Origin: Subtercola boreus
GTDB taxonomy: Bacteria; Actinomycetota; Actinomycetes; Actinomycetales; Microbacteriaceae
DNA: 64,000 bases
Direction: 5' to 3'
Assembly: GCF_003399635.1 (NCBI RefSeq)
Contig: NZ_NBXB01000041.1
Location: 1-64,000, forward strand
The notes beneath the pieces are model-generated. The model saw only the letters and a list, made by a program, of their open reading frames with translations, was not told the DNA's origin and searched no databases. This document shows, piece by piece, positions 15,606 to 25,115 of this stretch; position 1 is the stretch's first letter; every line of letters starts with the position of its first letter. Made by a program: the position numbers and the translations under genes.

Positions 15606-16774
15606 GCGTCACCGTCGAGCAGGTCACCACCCGCGCCGCGCTCGACGAGTTCATCGCCCTTCCGCTCCGACTCCAGCCCCGGAACCTGGCCGTGCCGCTG
15701 CTCGAGGCGAGCATCCGCTCATGGTTCACCGGGCGGAGCCCGCATCCGGAACCCATCGCGCTGCTGCTCGCCCGCGACAGCAGCGGAACCGCGGTCGGCC
15801 GCACGACAGCCCACACCGACCGCCGGCTCGACGCGAAGCTCGGCGAGCGGTTGCAGCTGTTCGGCGCAACCGAGTTCCGCGACGGCGAGGCGGCCGCAGC
15901 CCTCTTCGCAGAACTTGATCGGCGAGCCCTCGCCTCCGGCGGTGAGACGTTGTTCGGCCCGGTGTCGCTGCTGCCGAACCAGGCCGGCGGCGTCATTACT
16001 TCCGGCTTCGAGGAACGCGGCTTCGTGGACTCCGCGTGGAACGACGCCCTCACCCCGATCGTCTACGAGGCGGAAGGGTTCGAACGCTGGGGCGAGGCCG
16101 ACACCTGGATCGTAGAGATGGGCCGGGCGCCAGTGACCGCACCCGAGCCCGAGGAGTGGACGGCCGCTGGCTTGCACCTTGAGCACGGCTCGAAGCGTGA
16201 GATGAAACGGCTGATCCCGGAGTTGCTCACGCTCCTGAACGCCTCGTTCGCCCAGCTGCCGTACTACACCGAGATCTCCGCCGCTGAGATGGATGCGGCA
16301 ACCGACGGCCTCGCGTTCCTGCTCGACGAGAACTTGCTGCTGCTGGCCCGCGATGCTGTCTCGGGCCGGGCGGTGGCGTTTGTGCTGGTCGTTCCCGACA
16401 TCACCGCGTTCGTGCAACGGGTGGGCGGGCGGTTGACGCTCATTCGGCAGCTGCAGCTGCTGGCGACCCGGGGAAACTACCGGCGGGACGCGATCCTCGT
16501 CATCCAGGGCACGGATCCGGGCAGACAGGGGCAGGGCATCCTGAGCCTGCTGAGCCGCCAGCTGCAGGCCAACCTGGCCGCCGGCGGGTACGGCGCGCTC
16601 CGCAGCACGTATGTGGGGCGCGACAATCCCGCGTCGACGGCGCAGTTCACCCGGTTCGGCGGCCGTCCGCTGCACGGTTACACGTTCTATCGGCGCCCGG
16701 TGCAGGCAAGGCTGCCGCCGGATGCCGGGTTGGCCGCAGATCGCACGAAAGACCCAGAGGGAGACCACCTGTGA
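15602..16774 (+). CDS. GNAT-fold acyltransferase-like protein
   Basis: 390 residues, third gene of the operon, overlapping both neighbours by 4 bases. The C-terminal part shows a GNAT-like acetyl-CoA loop (PGRQGQGILSLLSRQLQANL near 300-320), then a strand and NPASTAQFTRFGGRP, typical of acetyltransferases. The N-terminal half (PLRLQPRNLAVPLLEASIRSW and FGPVSLLPNQAGGVITSGFE) resembles the actinobacterial N-acetyltransferase-like proteins of about 380 residues whose substrates are unknown. It probably transfers an acyl group to, or from, the product of the adenylating enzyme; that is inference from context. Confidence 0.65.
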   Translation: MSVTVEQVTTRAALDEFIALPLRLQPRNLAVPLLEASIRSWFTGRSPHPEPIALLLARDSSGTAVGRTTAHTDRRLDAKLGERLQLFGATEFRDGEAAAALFAELDRRALASGGETLFGPVSLLPNQAGGVITSGFEERGFVDSAWNDALTPIVYEAEGFERWGEADTWIVEMGRAPVTAPEPEEWTAAGLHLEHGSKREMKRLIPELLTLLNASFAQLPYYTEISAAEMDAATDGLAFLLDENLLLLARDAVSGRAVAFVLVVPDITAFVQRVGGRLTLIRQLQLLATRGNYRRDAILVIQGTDPGRQGQGILSLLSRQLQANLAAGGYGALRSTYVGRDNPASTAQFTRFGGRPLHGYTFYRRPVQARLPPDAGLAADRTKDPEGDHL

Positions 16775-18096
16775 CCGACCCGAGTACAACACGTCTGCTC
16801 GAGAGCCTCCTCGCGCTGGCGGGGCGGGCGCCGTCGCCGCACAACACCCAGCCGTGGTCGCCGCACATCGTCGGCGGCGGAGGCGGCGAGGCCGACACCG
16901 GGGGCACGGCCGTCGAAGTGTGTGTGGTGCCGAGCCGCACGCTGCCGGCCGGCGACCCGAGCTTTCGCGACGTCGTGCTGTCGCTGGGGGCCTGGGTCGA
17001 GAGTTTCGCGATCGGCGCCGCCGAGGCGGGCTTCGACACGCGCGTGCAGACCCTCGCACTCCTGGAACGACTCGAGGAGCTGCCGCTCACCGGGCCCGCC
17101 GACCACGCACGCCCGGTGCTGCGCGTCAGCCTCGAACCGGCCACGCCGACGAGGATGTCCGGGCCGGCCTCGGCGCCCGGGCCGGGCGATCCCGAGCCTC
17201 GGGGCGGCACATCCCTCCCGCCCGCCACCCCGCCGACGCCGGGCGACCCGGCCACCGTCCGGCACCCCTTCACCTCGGCCGACGTTCGCGACAGGGCGGT
17301 GTTCCGCGGACGCCTGGTAGGGCATCCGGCGACCTGGGACAACCTCAGCGACGTCGACCTGCCCCCGTGGCTCAGCCTCCGGAGGCTCGACGACAGGGCG
17401 ATGGCGTACCTCAGCCGGCTCGGGATCGCGTTCACCGCATCGCGCCCGAGCGTGGCGAGGGAGCTGCTGCACTGGCTGCGCCTCGACCCCGCACACCCGC
17501 GGTACACCGAAGACGGCATGACCGACGTGATGCTCGGCATCCCGGGCCCGCTGGCACGGCTCGCGGCCCCGGCGACCCGGTGGCGACGCATCCGGGACCC
17601 TCTTCTGGGCGCCGCCGGCATCGTGGGGCGCGCTGCCGAGTCGCTCGAACGGGCCCGCACCCTCCGCCCGCTCTCCCTGTCGCTCGGCGAAAGCGCGTCG
17701 GGGTCTGCGACGCACCTCGTGCTCGTGGCGAATGCCCGACTGGCCGCGCTCGACGACGGTCCGCGCGTGACGGCCGCGATGGACAGCCGCATCGGCGTCT
17801 CGGAACCCGACGCCCTCGAAGCGGGACGCGTGCTCCAACGTCTCTGGCTGCACGCGCACCGGCTCGGGCTGGTCGTCTCGCCGCACTCCGAGCTCATCGA
17901 TTCCCCATTGGCGCACGGGCTTCTCCGCAAGCGCCTGTCGCTCGGGCGGAGCGACGTTGCCCTGTCGGTCTTCAGCGCGGGAGTGGCGTCGGCCAAGGTT
18001 CCGCGGTCGCCGCGACTGTCGGACGATCGTGGGCACGGTGCGGCCAGCGCCGACAACGGCACCTACGCCACCAGCGCCGGCAGTGCCACCCGATGA
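16771..18096 (+). CDS. Nitroreductase-family (Acg-like) protein
   Basis: 441 residues from a GTG that overlaps the GNAT stop (GTGA). SPHNTQPW near residue 22 is the flavin-binding signature of the nitroreductase/Acg group, and the C-terminal part (RVTAAMDSRIGVSEPDALEAG onward, LAHGLLRKRLSLGRSDV) fits the long Acg-like type with two pseudo-repeated halves. Between about residues 130 and 170 is a Pro/Gly-rich insert. Members use FMN; the reductive substrate here is unknown. Its place between a GNAT and a hydrolase in a fully overlapping operon points to one shared small-molecule pathway. Confidence 0.7.
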   Translation: MTDPSTTRLLESLLALAGRAPSPHNTQPWSPHIVGGGGGEADTGGTAVEVCVVPSRTLPAGDPSFRDVVLSLGAWVESFAIGAAEAGFDTRVQTLALLERLEELPLTGPADHARPVLRVSLEPATPTRMSGPASAPGPGDPEPRGGTSLPPATPPTPGDPATVRHPFTSADVRDRAVFRGRLVGHPATWDNLSDVDLPPWLSLRRLDDRAMAYLSRLGIAFTASRPSVARELLHWLRLDPAHPRYTEDGMTDVMLGIPGPLARLAAPATRWRRIRDPLLGAAGIVGRAAESLERARTLRPLSLSLGESASGSATHLVLVANARLAALDDGPRVTAAMDSRIGVSEPDALEAGRVLQRLWLHAHRLGLVVSPHSELIDSPLAHGLLRKRLSLGRSDVALSVFSAGVASAKVPRSPRLSDDRGHGAASADNGTYATSAGSATR

Positions 18097-19148
18097 CCGC
18101 GATCCCCCGCCGGGTGCGCGCCTGGGGCTGGGTCATGGACCGCTTCCCCTCGATGCACATCGCCACCATGAGCCCGGCCGAGATCGCCCACAACCAGACC
18201 ATGCAGCATGTGCCGGCGTTCGCCCGCCGGCTTCTGTTCGGCACGAGGCACCGTGGGGTGCTTGTGGATGATCGTTCCCTCCCGACCCCGGCCGGAGACC
18301 TGCCCGTGCGCATCTACCGGCCCGCCCCGGGCATGCCCCTCGCGGGCGCACGGGCCCGCCGCGCCATCGCAGCTCCCGACACCCTGGCCACCCCGGCCGC
18401 ACCCCGCCCCGGCACGCCGCCGGCTGCGGCCCTCCCGATCGCGCTCTACTTCCACGGCGGCGGCTGGACCCTGTTCGGCGCCCTCGACATGTGCGACTGG
18501 CTCCCGAGCCGGGTCGCCGTCGAGCTCGGCGCTATCGTGATCGCGGTCGACTATCGGCTCGCCCCGGAGCATCCGTTCCCCGCCGCCGTCGACGACGCGT
18601 ACAGCGCACTCGAGTGGGCCGCCGCGAATGCTGTCGCGCTCGGCGGTGACCCCGACCGCCTCGCGGTGTTCGGCGACAGCGCGGGGGGCAACCTCGCCGC
18701 TGTGCTGACGCAGCTTTCGCGCGATCGCGGCGGCCCACCGATCGCCGCACAGGGCCTCATCTACCCCGTCACCGACACGGATCTCGACGACCGGTCGATG
18801 CGCCAGAACGCGCGGAAGCCCGTTCTGCACCAAACGGACATGCGACGATTCTTCGATCTCTATCTGGGCGACGGCCCCGCCGATCCGGTGCGGTCGGATG
18901 CCCGTGCAGCCCCGTTGCTCACCGAAGACCTGAGCGGACTCCCGCCTGCGCTGCTGCAGCTCGCCGCGCACGATGTGCTGCGTGATCAGGGTATTCGTTA
19001 CGCAGAGCGACTGGTGGATGCGGGGGTGCTGACCGAGGTGCTGATCTACCCCGAGGCGACACACGGCTGGGTCACGTACCCCGGAATCATGGCCGTCTCC
19101 CGGCGGGCATCGAATGACCTCGTGAGGTTTCTGCGCACACATACGTGA
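18093..19148 (+). CDS. HSL-family alpha/beta hydrolase
   Basis: 351 residues from the ATG (18093) that overlaps the previous stop as ATGA. HGGGW near residue 126 is the oxyanion motif of the hormone-sensitive-lipase family, GDSAGG near 195 holds the catalytic Ser, and the Asp and His lie near DVLRDQG and EATHGWV. DYRLAPEHPFPAA is the usual family phrase. A Pro/Ala-rich insert interrupts the sequence before the oxyanion motif. It is the last gene of the operon; the 249 bases after it hold no gene. Confidence 0.85.
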   Translation: MTAIPRRVRAWGWVMDRFPSMHIATMSPAEIAHNQTMQHVPAFARRLLFGTRHRGVLVDDRSLPTPAGDLPVRIYRPAPGMPLAGARARRAIAAPDTLATPAAPRPGTPPAAALPIALYFHGGGWTLFGALDMCDWLPSRVAVELGAIVIAVDYRLAPEHPFPAAVDDAYSALEWAAANAVALGGDPDRLAVFGDSAGGNLAAVLTQLSRDRGGPPIAAQGLIYPVTDTDLDDRSMRQNARKPVLHQTDMRRFFDLYLGDGPADPVRSDARAAPLLTEDLSGLPPALLQLAAHDVLRDQGIRYAERLVDAGVLTEVLIYPEATHGWVTYPGIMAVSRRASNDLVRFLRTHT

Positions 19149-19397
19149 CACGGGGACATAGTCGGGGGCAAAACGAACAAAGCAATCGAAGAGGACTACG
19201 CGGCGGAGACCGCGGCGGTTAACGCCTGAGTCCCGCCCTCGCTGCGGCGCGGCCTCGTCAGTTCGGACACGGATTCGGGCATGATCCGCGAATAATGCGC
19301 TGGAGGCTCGAATCGGTGTCCGTTCGGACGTGCGAGCAGGCCCGTCGGGCCGGCCACCAAGCCGGGCGGGAGGCGCGTCAGGCGAGTGGGAGGGGCG

Positions 19398-19922
19398 TCA
19401 GCCGAGCGGCAGGTCGCTCGCGGCGACCGTTGCGTTGTCTGCCGCGAACGAGAACCACGCCCGCACGGCGCCGCCCGCGAGCACCCCGGGCAGCCAGTGC
19501 TTCGCGTCGTCCCACATCAGTTCGAACGGGATCTCGTCGACGGCGAACCACTCCGGCGCCAGCTCGTCCGACGCCACCGGCTCACCCTCCCATTGCATGG
19601 CCGTGAAGACGGTCGACTGCTGGCTCCACGAACGCCTGTGCGGAAACTCGTAATCGAGAAATCCGACCTCGCGAAGGTCTGCGGCGGCGACCCGGATGCC
19701 CGTCTCCTCCTCGACCTCCCGGGCGATGGCCTCGACGGCGCTCTCCCCCGGCTCGACCTTTCCGCCCGGCCCGACGAGCTTGCCGACGCCCAGCCCGGTG
19801 AGCTTCCGGCCGAGCAGAAGCTCGGTTCGACCATCCGGAGTCTGCCGCAGCAGGTAGCAGACGCACACCTGGTACGGTTCCGGATGCCCGGGGTCGGCCG
19901 CCTCGCCAGCCACGCCGGTCAC
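19398..19922 (-). CDS. Nudix hydrolase, 8-oxo-dGTP/MTH1-like
   Basis: 174 residues. The Nudix box is complete (GKVEPGESAVEAIAREVEEE followed by TGI near 55-77). LGVGKLVGPGGKVEPGES and the distal MWDDAKHWLP near 138 resemble the MTH1 group that cleans oxidised purine nucleotides. The start lies 2 bases after the argA stop, so the two are co-transcribed. The C-terminal 20 residues (ADNATVAASDLPLG) are less conserved. Confidence 0.8.
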   Translation of the reverse strand: MTGVAGEAADPGHPEPYQVCVCYLLRQTPDGRTELLLGRKLTGLGVGKLVGPGGKVEPGESAVEAIAREVEEETGIRVAAADLREVGFLDYEFPHRRSWSQQSTVFTAMQWEGEPVASDELAPEWFAVDEIPFELMWDDAKHWLPGVLAGGAVRAWFSFAADNATVAASDLPLG

Positions 19923-19924
19923 CG

Positions 19925-20491
19925 TCAGAGGTGCTTCAGCATGCGCGTGTTGCCGAGCGTGTTCGGCTTGACGCGGGCCAGGTCCAGGAATTCAGCGACA
20001 CCCTCGTCGGGTGAGCGCACGAGCTCGGCGTAGACCTCGGGCGCGACCAGCGAGAGCGGCGAGGCGACGAACTCGTGCCGCTCGAAGAACGAGACCTCGA
20101 ACGTGAGGCAGAACAGTCGGCTGAGGCCGAGCTCGCGGGCATCCGCCTCGATGCGTTCGAGCAGCGCATGGCCGACGCCCCTGCCGAGGTACTCACGGTC
20201 GACGGCGAGGGTGCGCACCTCGCCGAGGTCTTCCCAGAACACGTGCAGCGCGCCGCAGCCGACGGGCGTGCCGTTCTCGTCGACGGCGATGCGGAACTCC
20301 TGCACCGCCTCGTAGAGCACCACCGAATCCTTGCCGAGCAGCACGCGCTCCTGCACCAGCGGTTCGGTGAGCTTCTGGATCCACGGGATGTCGCTCGTGC
20401 GCGCGCGTCGCACCGTGACGCCGCCGCGCTTCGCCGGCACGCCTGCCGCGGCTGGGGCGGTGCTGGCGGGAGCGGGCGTCGTTTCGGTCAT
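19925..20491 (-). CDS. argA: Amino-acid N-acetyltransferase (short ArgA type)
   Basis: 188 residues. GNAT features are VRTLAVDREYLGRGVGHALL near 96-116 (acetyl-CoA loop R/G-x-x-G) and LFCLTFEVSFFERHEF near 130. VRRARTSDIPWIQKLTEPLV at the start and the end PNTLGNTRMLKHL are those of the short actinobacterial N-acetylglutamate synthase (Rv2747-like), which makes N-acetylglutamate for arginine synthesis. A Pro/Ala-rich N-terminal tail of about 25 residues precedes the domain. It is upstream of the Nudix gene in the same operon and downstream of clpC in the same direction. Confidence 0.8.
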   Translation of the reverse strand: MTETTPAPASTAPAAAGVPAKRGGVTVRRARTSDIPWIQKLTEPLVQERVLLGKDSVVLYEAVQEFRIAVDENGTPVGCGALHVFWEDLGEVRTLAVDREYLGRGVGHALLERIEADARELGLSRLFCLTFEVSFFERHEFVASPLSLVAPEVYAELVRSPDEGVAEFLDLARVKPNTLGNTRMLKHL

Positions 20492-20541
20492 GCCCCATCC
20501 TCCCGCACCCGCCCCCGAACCCGAAAACGCGCCGCAACAGG

Positions 20542-20612
20542 CTTTGTGAGACTCGGGCGCGCACGTGAGACCGGCACGCGCGTCTCACGTGCGCGCCCGC
20601 GTCTCACGAAAG
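20542..20612. repeat. Long imperfect hairpin between argA and clpC
   Basis: Arms 20542-20570 and 20583-20612 pair over 29 bp with one bulged base and one mismatch around a 12-base loop. The arms contain GTGAGAC twice. It is the most stable-looking hairpin in the window and has no T-tract. It lies just past the clpC terminator. Confidence 0.7.
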
Positions 20613-20648
20613 GTGTGGCGGGGGCGGGGGACGGGAAGGAGGACGCGA

Positions 20649-20678
20649 AAGGGCCGCCCACCGGAGTGGACGGCCCTT
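20649..20678 (-). terminator. clpC terminator
   Basis: A 13-bp stem (20649-20661 with 20666-20678, one mismatch) with a 4-base loop lies 20 bases after the clpC stop on the minus strand, followed by TTCGCG. It probably ends clpC transcription before argA. Confidence 0.6.
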
Positions 20679-20697
20679 CGGACGGAACTAGCGCGCG

Positions 20698-23187
20698 CTA
20701 GACCTTGTCGATCGAGATCGCGTCGTCGGCGGTGATCTCCGCGAGCGGCTCGGGCGAGCGCGTCGCGAAGGTGAACTCACCGTCGACGAAGTCCACCGAG
20801 ATGTGGTCGCCAGCGTTCAATTCGCCCTGCAGGATGCGCTCGGAGAGACGGTCCTCGACCTCGTTCTGCATCGCACGTCGGAGCGGACGCGCACCGAGCG
20901 ACGGGTCGAACCCGACCTCGATGAGGCGCTCCTTGGCCGGAACCGACAGCTCGATCGTGAGGTCGCGGTCGAGCAGACGGTCGCGAAGGCGCCCGATGAA
21001 CAGGTCGACAATCTGGAGCAGTTCTTCTTTCGACAGCTGCGGGAACACGATCGTGTCATCGACGCGGTTGAGGAACTCGGGCTTGAAGTGCTTCTTCAGC
21101 TCCTCGTTGACCTTGCCCTTCATGCGGTCGTACGACGTGGAGACGTTCGTCTGCGACTGGAAGCCGATCGGCGAACCAGTGATGTCCTTCGTGCCGAGGT
21201 TCGTGGTCATGATGATCACGGTGTTCTTGAAGTCGACCACGCGGCCCTGGCCATCGGTCAACCGGCCCTCTTCCAAGATCTGGAGGAGGGAGTTGAAGAT
21301 GTCGGGGTGCGCCTTCTCGATCTCGTCGAAAAGCACCACGGAGAAGGGCTTGCGGCGCACCTTCTCGGTGAGCTGGCCGCCCTCTTCGAAGCCGACGAAC
21401 CCGGGAGGGGCACCGAACAGCCGCGAGACCGTGTGCTTCTCGCCGTACTCACTCATGTCGAGCGAGATCAGGGCGTTCTCGTCGTCGAACAGGAACTCGG
21501 CGAGCGCCTTGGCGAGCTCGGTCTTACCGACACCCGTGGGGCCGGCAAAGATGAACGAGCCCGAGGGGCGCTTCGGGTCTTTCAGGCCCGACCGCGTACG
21601 GCGGATCGTGCGGGAGAGAGCCGCAATGGCCTCCTCCTGCCCGATGACACGCTCGTGCAGCGCCTTCTCCATGAACATGAGCCGCGAGGACTCCTCTTCG
21701 GTGAGCTTGAAGACCGGGATGCCCGTGGCCTGGGCCAGCACCTCGGCGATCAGCCCCTCGTCGACGATTCCCGACGCCTTGACGTCACCCGACTTCCACT
21801 TCTTCTCGAGGCGCAGACGTTCGCCGAGGAGGTTCTTCTCCTCGTCGCGGAGCGATGCGGCCTTCTCGAAGTCCTGCTCCTCGATCGCGGCCTCCTTGCG
21901 GCCGCGAACGGTCGCGATGCGCTCGTCGAACTCGCGGAGCTCGGGCGGGGCAGACAGGATCGAGAGACGGAGACGCGCTCCGGCCTCGTCAATCAGGTCG
22001 ATGGCCTTGTCGGGCAGGAAGCGGTCGGCGACGTAGCGGTCGGCCAGGTTCGCCGCAGCAACGATCGCACCGTCGGTGATCGACACCTTGTGGAATGCCT
22101 CGTACTTGTCGCGGAGCCCCTTCAGGATGTTGATCGTGTGGGGCAGGTTCGGCTCCGCCACCTGGATGGGCTGGAACCGGCGCTCGAGCGCCGCATCCTT
22201 CTCGAAATGCTTGCGGTACTCGTCGAGCGTGGTCGCGCCGATGGTCTGCAGCTCGCCGCGGGCGAGTAGCGGCTTGAGGATGCTCGCCGCATCGATCGCG
22301 CCCTCGGCAGCACCGGCGCCGACGAGCGTGTGGATCTCGTCGATGAAGGTGATGATGTCGCCGCGGGTGCGGATCTCCTTCGTGACCTTCTTCAGGCGCT
22401 CCTCGAAGTCACCGCGGTACCGGCTTCCTGCGATCAGTGAACCGAGGTCGAGCGTGTAGAGCTGCTTGTCCTTCAGGGTCTCCGGAACGTCGCCGCGCAC
22501 GATCGCCTGGGCGAGGCCCTCGACGACGGCGGTCTTGCCGACGCCGGGCTCACCGATCAGCACGGGGTTGTTCTTCGAGCGGCGCGACAGGATCTGCATG
22601 ACCCGCTCGATCTCCTTCTCGCGCCCGATGACCGGGTCGAGCTTGTTGTCGCGCGCCGCCTGCGTGAGGTTGCGGCCGAACTGGTCGAGGATCTGCGAGC
22701 CCTTGTCGGGGGCTGCGTCGTTGCCGCCGACGGCGACCGCCTCTTTGCCCTGGTAGCCCGAGAGCAACTGGATGACCTGCTGGCGTACCCGGTTGAGGTC
22801 GGCGCCGAGCTTGACGAGCACCTGCGCAGCGACGCCCTCGCCCTCGCGGATGAGCCCGAGCAGGATGTGCTCGGTGCCGATGTAGTTGTGGCCCAGCTGC
22901 AGCGCCTCGCGAAGCGACAGTTCGAGCACCTTCTTCGCACGCGGCGTGAAGGGGATGTGGCCGGTGGGCTGCTGCTGGCCCTGGCCGATGATGTCCTGAA
23001 CCTGCTCGCGCACGGCGTCAAGCGAGATGCCGAGGGACTCGAGCGCCTTGGCAGCGACGCCCTCACCCTCGTGGATCAGCCCGAGCAGGATGTGCTCGGT
23101 GCCGATGTAGTTGTGGTTGAGCATCTTGGCCTCTTCTTGGGCCAAAACAACGACGCGACGGGCACGGTCGGTAAATCTCTCAAACAT
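20698..23187 (-). CDS. clpC: ATP-dependent Clp protease ATP-binding subunit ClpC
   Basis: 829 residues, full length. Order: two Clp_N repeats (residues 5-145, each with [13 protein letters not shown]), the first AAA domain with Walker [10 protein letters not shown] near 217, a UVR-type coiled coil with [18 protein letters not shown] near 430, and the second AAA domain with Walker [10 protein letters not shown] near 555. ClpC unfolds proteins for ClpP and, in actinobacteria, also works with adaptor-tagged substrates. The ATG follows an AGGAG site. Upstream there is a 289-base spacer with a small direct repeat. Confidence 0.96.
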   Translation of the reverse strand: MFERFTDRARRVVVLAQEEAKMLNHNYIGTEHILLGLIHEGEGVAAKALESLGISLDAVREQVQDIIGQGQQQPTGHIPFTPRAKKVLELSLREALQLGHNYIGTEHILLGLIREGEGVAAQVLVKLGADLNRVRQQVIQLLSGYQGKEAVAVGGNDAAPDKGSQILDQFGRNLTQAARDNKLDPVIGREKEIERVMQILSRRSKNNPVLIGEPGVGKTAVVEGLAQAIVRGDVPETLKDKQLYTLDLGSLIAGSRYRGDFEERLKKVTKEIRTRGDIITFIDEIHTLVGAGAAEGAIDAASILKPLLARGELQTIGATTLDEYRKHFEKDAALERRFQPIQVAEPNLPHTINILKGLRDKYEAFHKVSITDGAIVAAANLADRYVADRFLPDKAIDLIDEAGARLRLSILSAPPELREFDERIATVRGRKEAAIEEQDFEKAASLRDEEKNLLGERLRLEKKWKSGDVKASGIVDEGLIAEVLAQATGIPVFKLTEEESSRLMFMEKALHERVIGQEEAIAALSRTIRRTRSGLKDPKRPSGSFIFAGPTGVGKTELAKALAEFLFDDENALISLDMSEYGEKHTVSRLFGAPPGFVGFEEGGQLTEKVRRKPFSVVLFDEIEKAHPDIFNSLLQILEEGRLTDGQGRVVDFKNTVIIMTTNLGTKDITGSPIGFQSQTNVSTSYDRMKGKVNEELKKHFKPEFLNRVDDTIVFPQLSKEELLQIVDLFIGRLRDRLLDRDLTIELSVPAKERLIEVGFDPSLGARPLRRAMQNEVEDRLSERILQGELNAGDHISVDFVDGEFTFATRSPEPLAEITADDAISIDKV

Positions 23188-23274
23188 GCTGACTCCTCAG
23201 GCACCGGGGCAGTGACGGTAACCGGTAGATAAATGCTAACGACGAGTCTCCGGCCTCGGGGCTCTGTTCGCCCT

Positions 23275-23312
23275 CGGCATAGCGGGAGTCGATCCCGGCA
23301 TAGCGGGAGTCG
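23275..23312. repeat. Short direct repeat in the clpC upstream spacer
   Basis: CGGCATAGCGGGAGTCG occurs twice, 21 bases apart (23275-23291 and 23296-23312), with a third weaker start (CCCTCGGCACCGCG) after it. It lies 88-125 bases upstream of the clpC start codon. It could be a regulator site or a small slippage product. The rest of the 289-base spacer shows nothing I can name. Confidence 0.4.
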
Positions 23313-23476
23313 CCCTCGGCACCGCGTCTTAGGACATGCCGGGCCGGCGCCGCCGAGCATCCGGGAACCGCCGCTGAACAGAGCCGGCGCTGACAGAGCA
23401 ACGCGGGCCACGGCTCATGCCGGGCCCGCGTTGCGGATCAAACGGTGACGCGGCCCGCGACGGGAGCGCCCGCGGG

Positions 23477-25030
23477 TCAGACGCCGAAGCGGTACTGCGC
23501 CCGGTTGACGTACTCGGCGTTGCCCGAGAGACCGGAGCGGAGGCCCGAGTCGCCGAGCTGCAGCGCCGTTCCGACCCAGTTCGCGAGGCCCGCCGGGTCG
23601 GGAGTGCGGCCGAGGTACGAGGCGTACATGAGGCTGACGCGCTCCGAGATGGTCTCGGTCGAGTCCCAGAACTGGGCGATCACCCAGGCGCGGCCCTGCT
23701 GCACGATCAGCTTGTTCCAGAACGTGACATCGGCTGAGGATGCGTCGCGGTGCAGCAGGGTGGTGTAGATCGCCTGCACGAACGAGGTGTTCGAGCCGCC
23801 CTGCTTGTCGAAGTACTCCTGTGAGGCGTAGAACGAGGTCTCGATGTCGTCGGTCGTGATGAGGCCCTGCTGCATCCAGCGCAGCCAGTCGGCACGCCCG
23901 CCGGCGTCGGGTCCGCGGCCGAGGATCTTCGAGTACGCGGCGTCGATCCGGATCAGGCGGTATTCGTCACTCGTCACGAAACCGGTGGAGACCGCGCCGA
24001 GCCCGGCGCCCCCGGCGAACTGGCGGTTCCAGAACACGATGTCCGCCTCAGCGGGTGAACGCGAGAGGAAGTCCCAGTAGAGCGCGTTGACGAAGGCGTT
24101 CGTGCCGTTGGAGACGCCACCGACCGCTGCGATCAGCCTGGTCACGATGGTGTCCCGGCGGATGCTCTGGTTCGGGCCGATGCTGAAGGAATCGGAACTC
24201 GACACGGCCTCGTACGACGGGTTCGCGGCATTGATCGCGAAGACGGCGTAGTCCGAGTAGGGCAGCACGAATGCCGCGCCGTACTGGCCCGCGGTGTCCC
24301 AATCGAGCTGCAGAACCGGGTGGTACTTGTTGTCGGAGTCGAGCCGCACGGCGAGGAACAGGTCGATGTCGGATGATTCGGGCGCCGTCTGCCGGTCGCC
24401 GGTGGAGACGCGACCACCCAGCGTGCCGGTCGGCTGCAGGAGCTGCGTCACCGTGAGCTTCTGGCTGCCGGTGAGGCTCACCGCCTTGTTCCCGAACGGG
24501 TTGATCGCCGTGGCTCCCCACCACATCGCGGTGGCGCCGGCCGGGTCGCCGTCGTAGTAGAAGGAGACGTAGTAGAGACCGTCGGGGAGACCGGCGATCG
24601 AGAACGCGCCCGTCCCGGTCGACAGCACCTCGGTGGTTGCGATCGTCTTGTCGTTCGCGTCGACCTGCGTCGCCGTGACGATCACGCCGGCGACGGGCTT
24701 TCCGGGTGCACTTCCCCCCACCGTGACGGTGCCGGAGATGGTGACGGATCCGGTGGCGCGCGAGACCTGCGACTGGTCGGTCGACGCCTGTCGTCCGGCC
24801 GCGGGAACGGCGGCCGTGGCCGGAGCGGGAGGTGCGGCAGGATGCGCGGGGTCGAGCGTCGGCAGAGCATCCGCTGCGAACGGCAGAGCATCCGCCGAGA
24901 CGGGCGACACGTTCGTCACATCCGAAACGGCGGGCAGCGAACCCGACGCATTCGATGCGATCGCCGGCGTCGCCGCGAACACCGATCCGACGACGACAAG
25001 AGCGGCCACAGCCGCGGTGAAAATCTTCAC
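23477..25030 (-). CDS. Secreted protein with prealbumin-like domain and DUF4214 repeats
   Basis: 517 residues. A signal peptide (KIFTAAVAALVVVGSVFAAT, cleavage after about residue 25) is followed by a low-complexity Ala/Pro/Asp stretch to about residue 95. Then comes a carboxypeptidase-regulatory or prealbumin-like domain (GSVTISGTVTVGGSAPGKPV...GAFSIAGLPDGLYYVSFYYDG). From about residue 320 on, DUF4214-type segments follow, with the phrases FVNALYWDFLSRSPAEADI, YSKILGRGPDAGGRADWL, YTTLLHRDASSADVTFW and YASYLGRTPDPAGLANWV. DUF4214 occurs in extracellular and surface proteins; the function here is not known. A truncated copy of the last repeat lies just upstream. Confidence 0.75.
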   Translation of the reverse strand: MKIFTAAVAALVVVGSVFAATPAIASNASGSLPAVSDVTNVSPVSADALPFAADALPTLDPAHPAAPPAPATAAVPAAGRQASTDQSQVSRATGSVTISGTVTVGGSAPGKPVAGVIVTATQVDANDKTIATTEVLSTGTGAFSIAGLPDGLYYVSFYYDGDPAGATAMWWGATAINPFGNKAVSLTGSQKLTVTQLLQPTGTLGGRVSTGDRQTAPESSDIDLFLAVRLDSDNKYHPVLQLDWDTAGQYGAAFVLPYSDYAVFAINAANPSYEAVSSSDSFSIGPNQSIRRDTIVTRLIAAVGGVSNGTNAFVNALYWDFLSRSPAEADIVFWNRQFAGGAGLGAVSTGFVTSDEYRLIRIDAAYSKILGRGPDAGGRADWLRWMQQGLITTDDIETSFYASQEYFDKQGGSNTSFVQAIYTTLLHRDASSADVTFWNKLIVQQGRAWVIAQFWDSTETISERVSLMYASYLGRTPDPAGLANWVGTALQLGDSGLRSGLSGNAEYVNRAQYRFGV

Positions 25031-25115
25031 GTTCCCCTACTCACAATTCTGTGTGCCGGCCCCCGGCAGTTGGCCCGAACCTATCAGACACCTCGGGCAT
25101 TCAGAGTGAAGCGCG

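Noticed and set aside
19149-19230. Short frame ending ...TNKAIEEDYAAETAAVNA
   Set aside because: It looks protein-like for about 20 residues, but there is no start codon after the preceding in-frame stop. It may be a gene scrap; too little to call.
23188-23476. ClgR or HspR operator upstream of clpC
   Set aside because: TTCGCCCTCGGCAT has only a partial match to a ClgR-type site and I found no HAIR element, so no operator is called.
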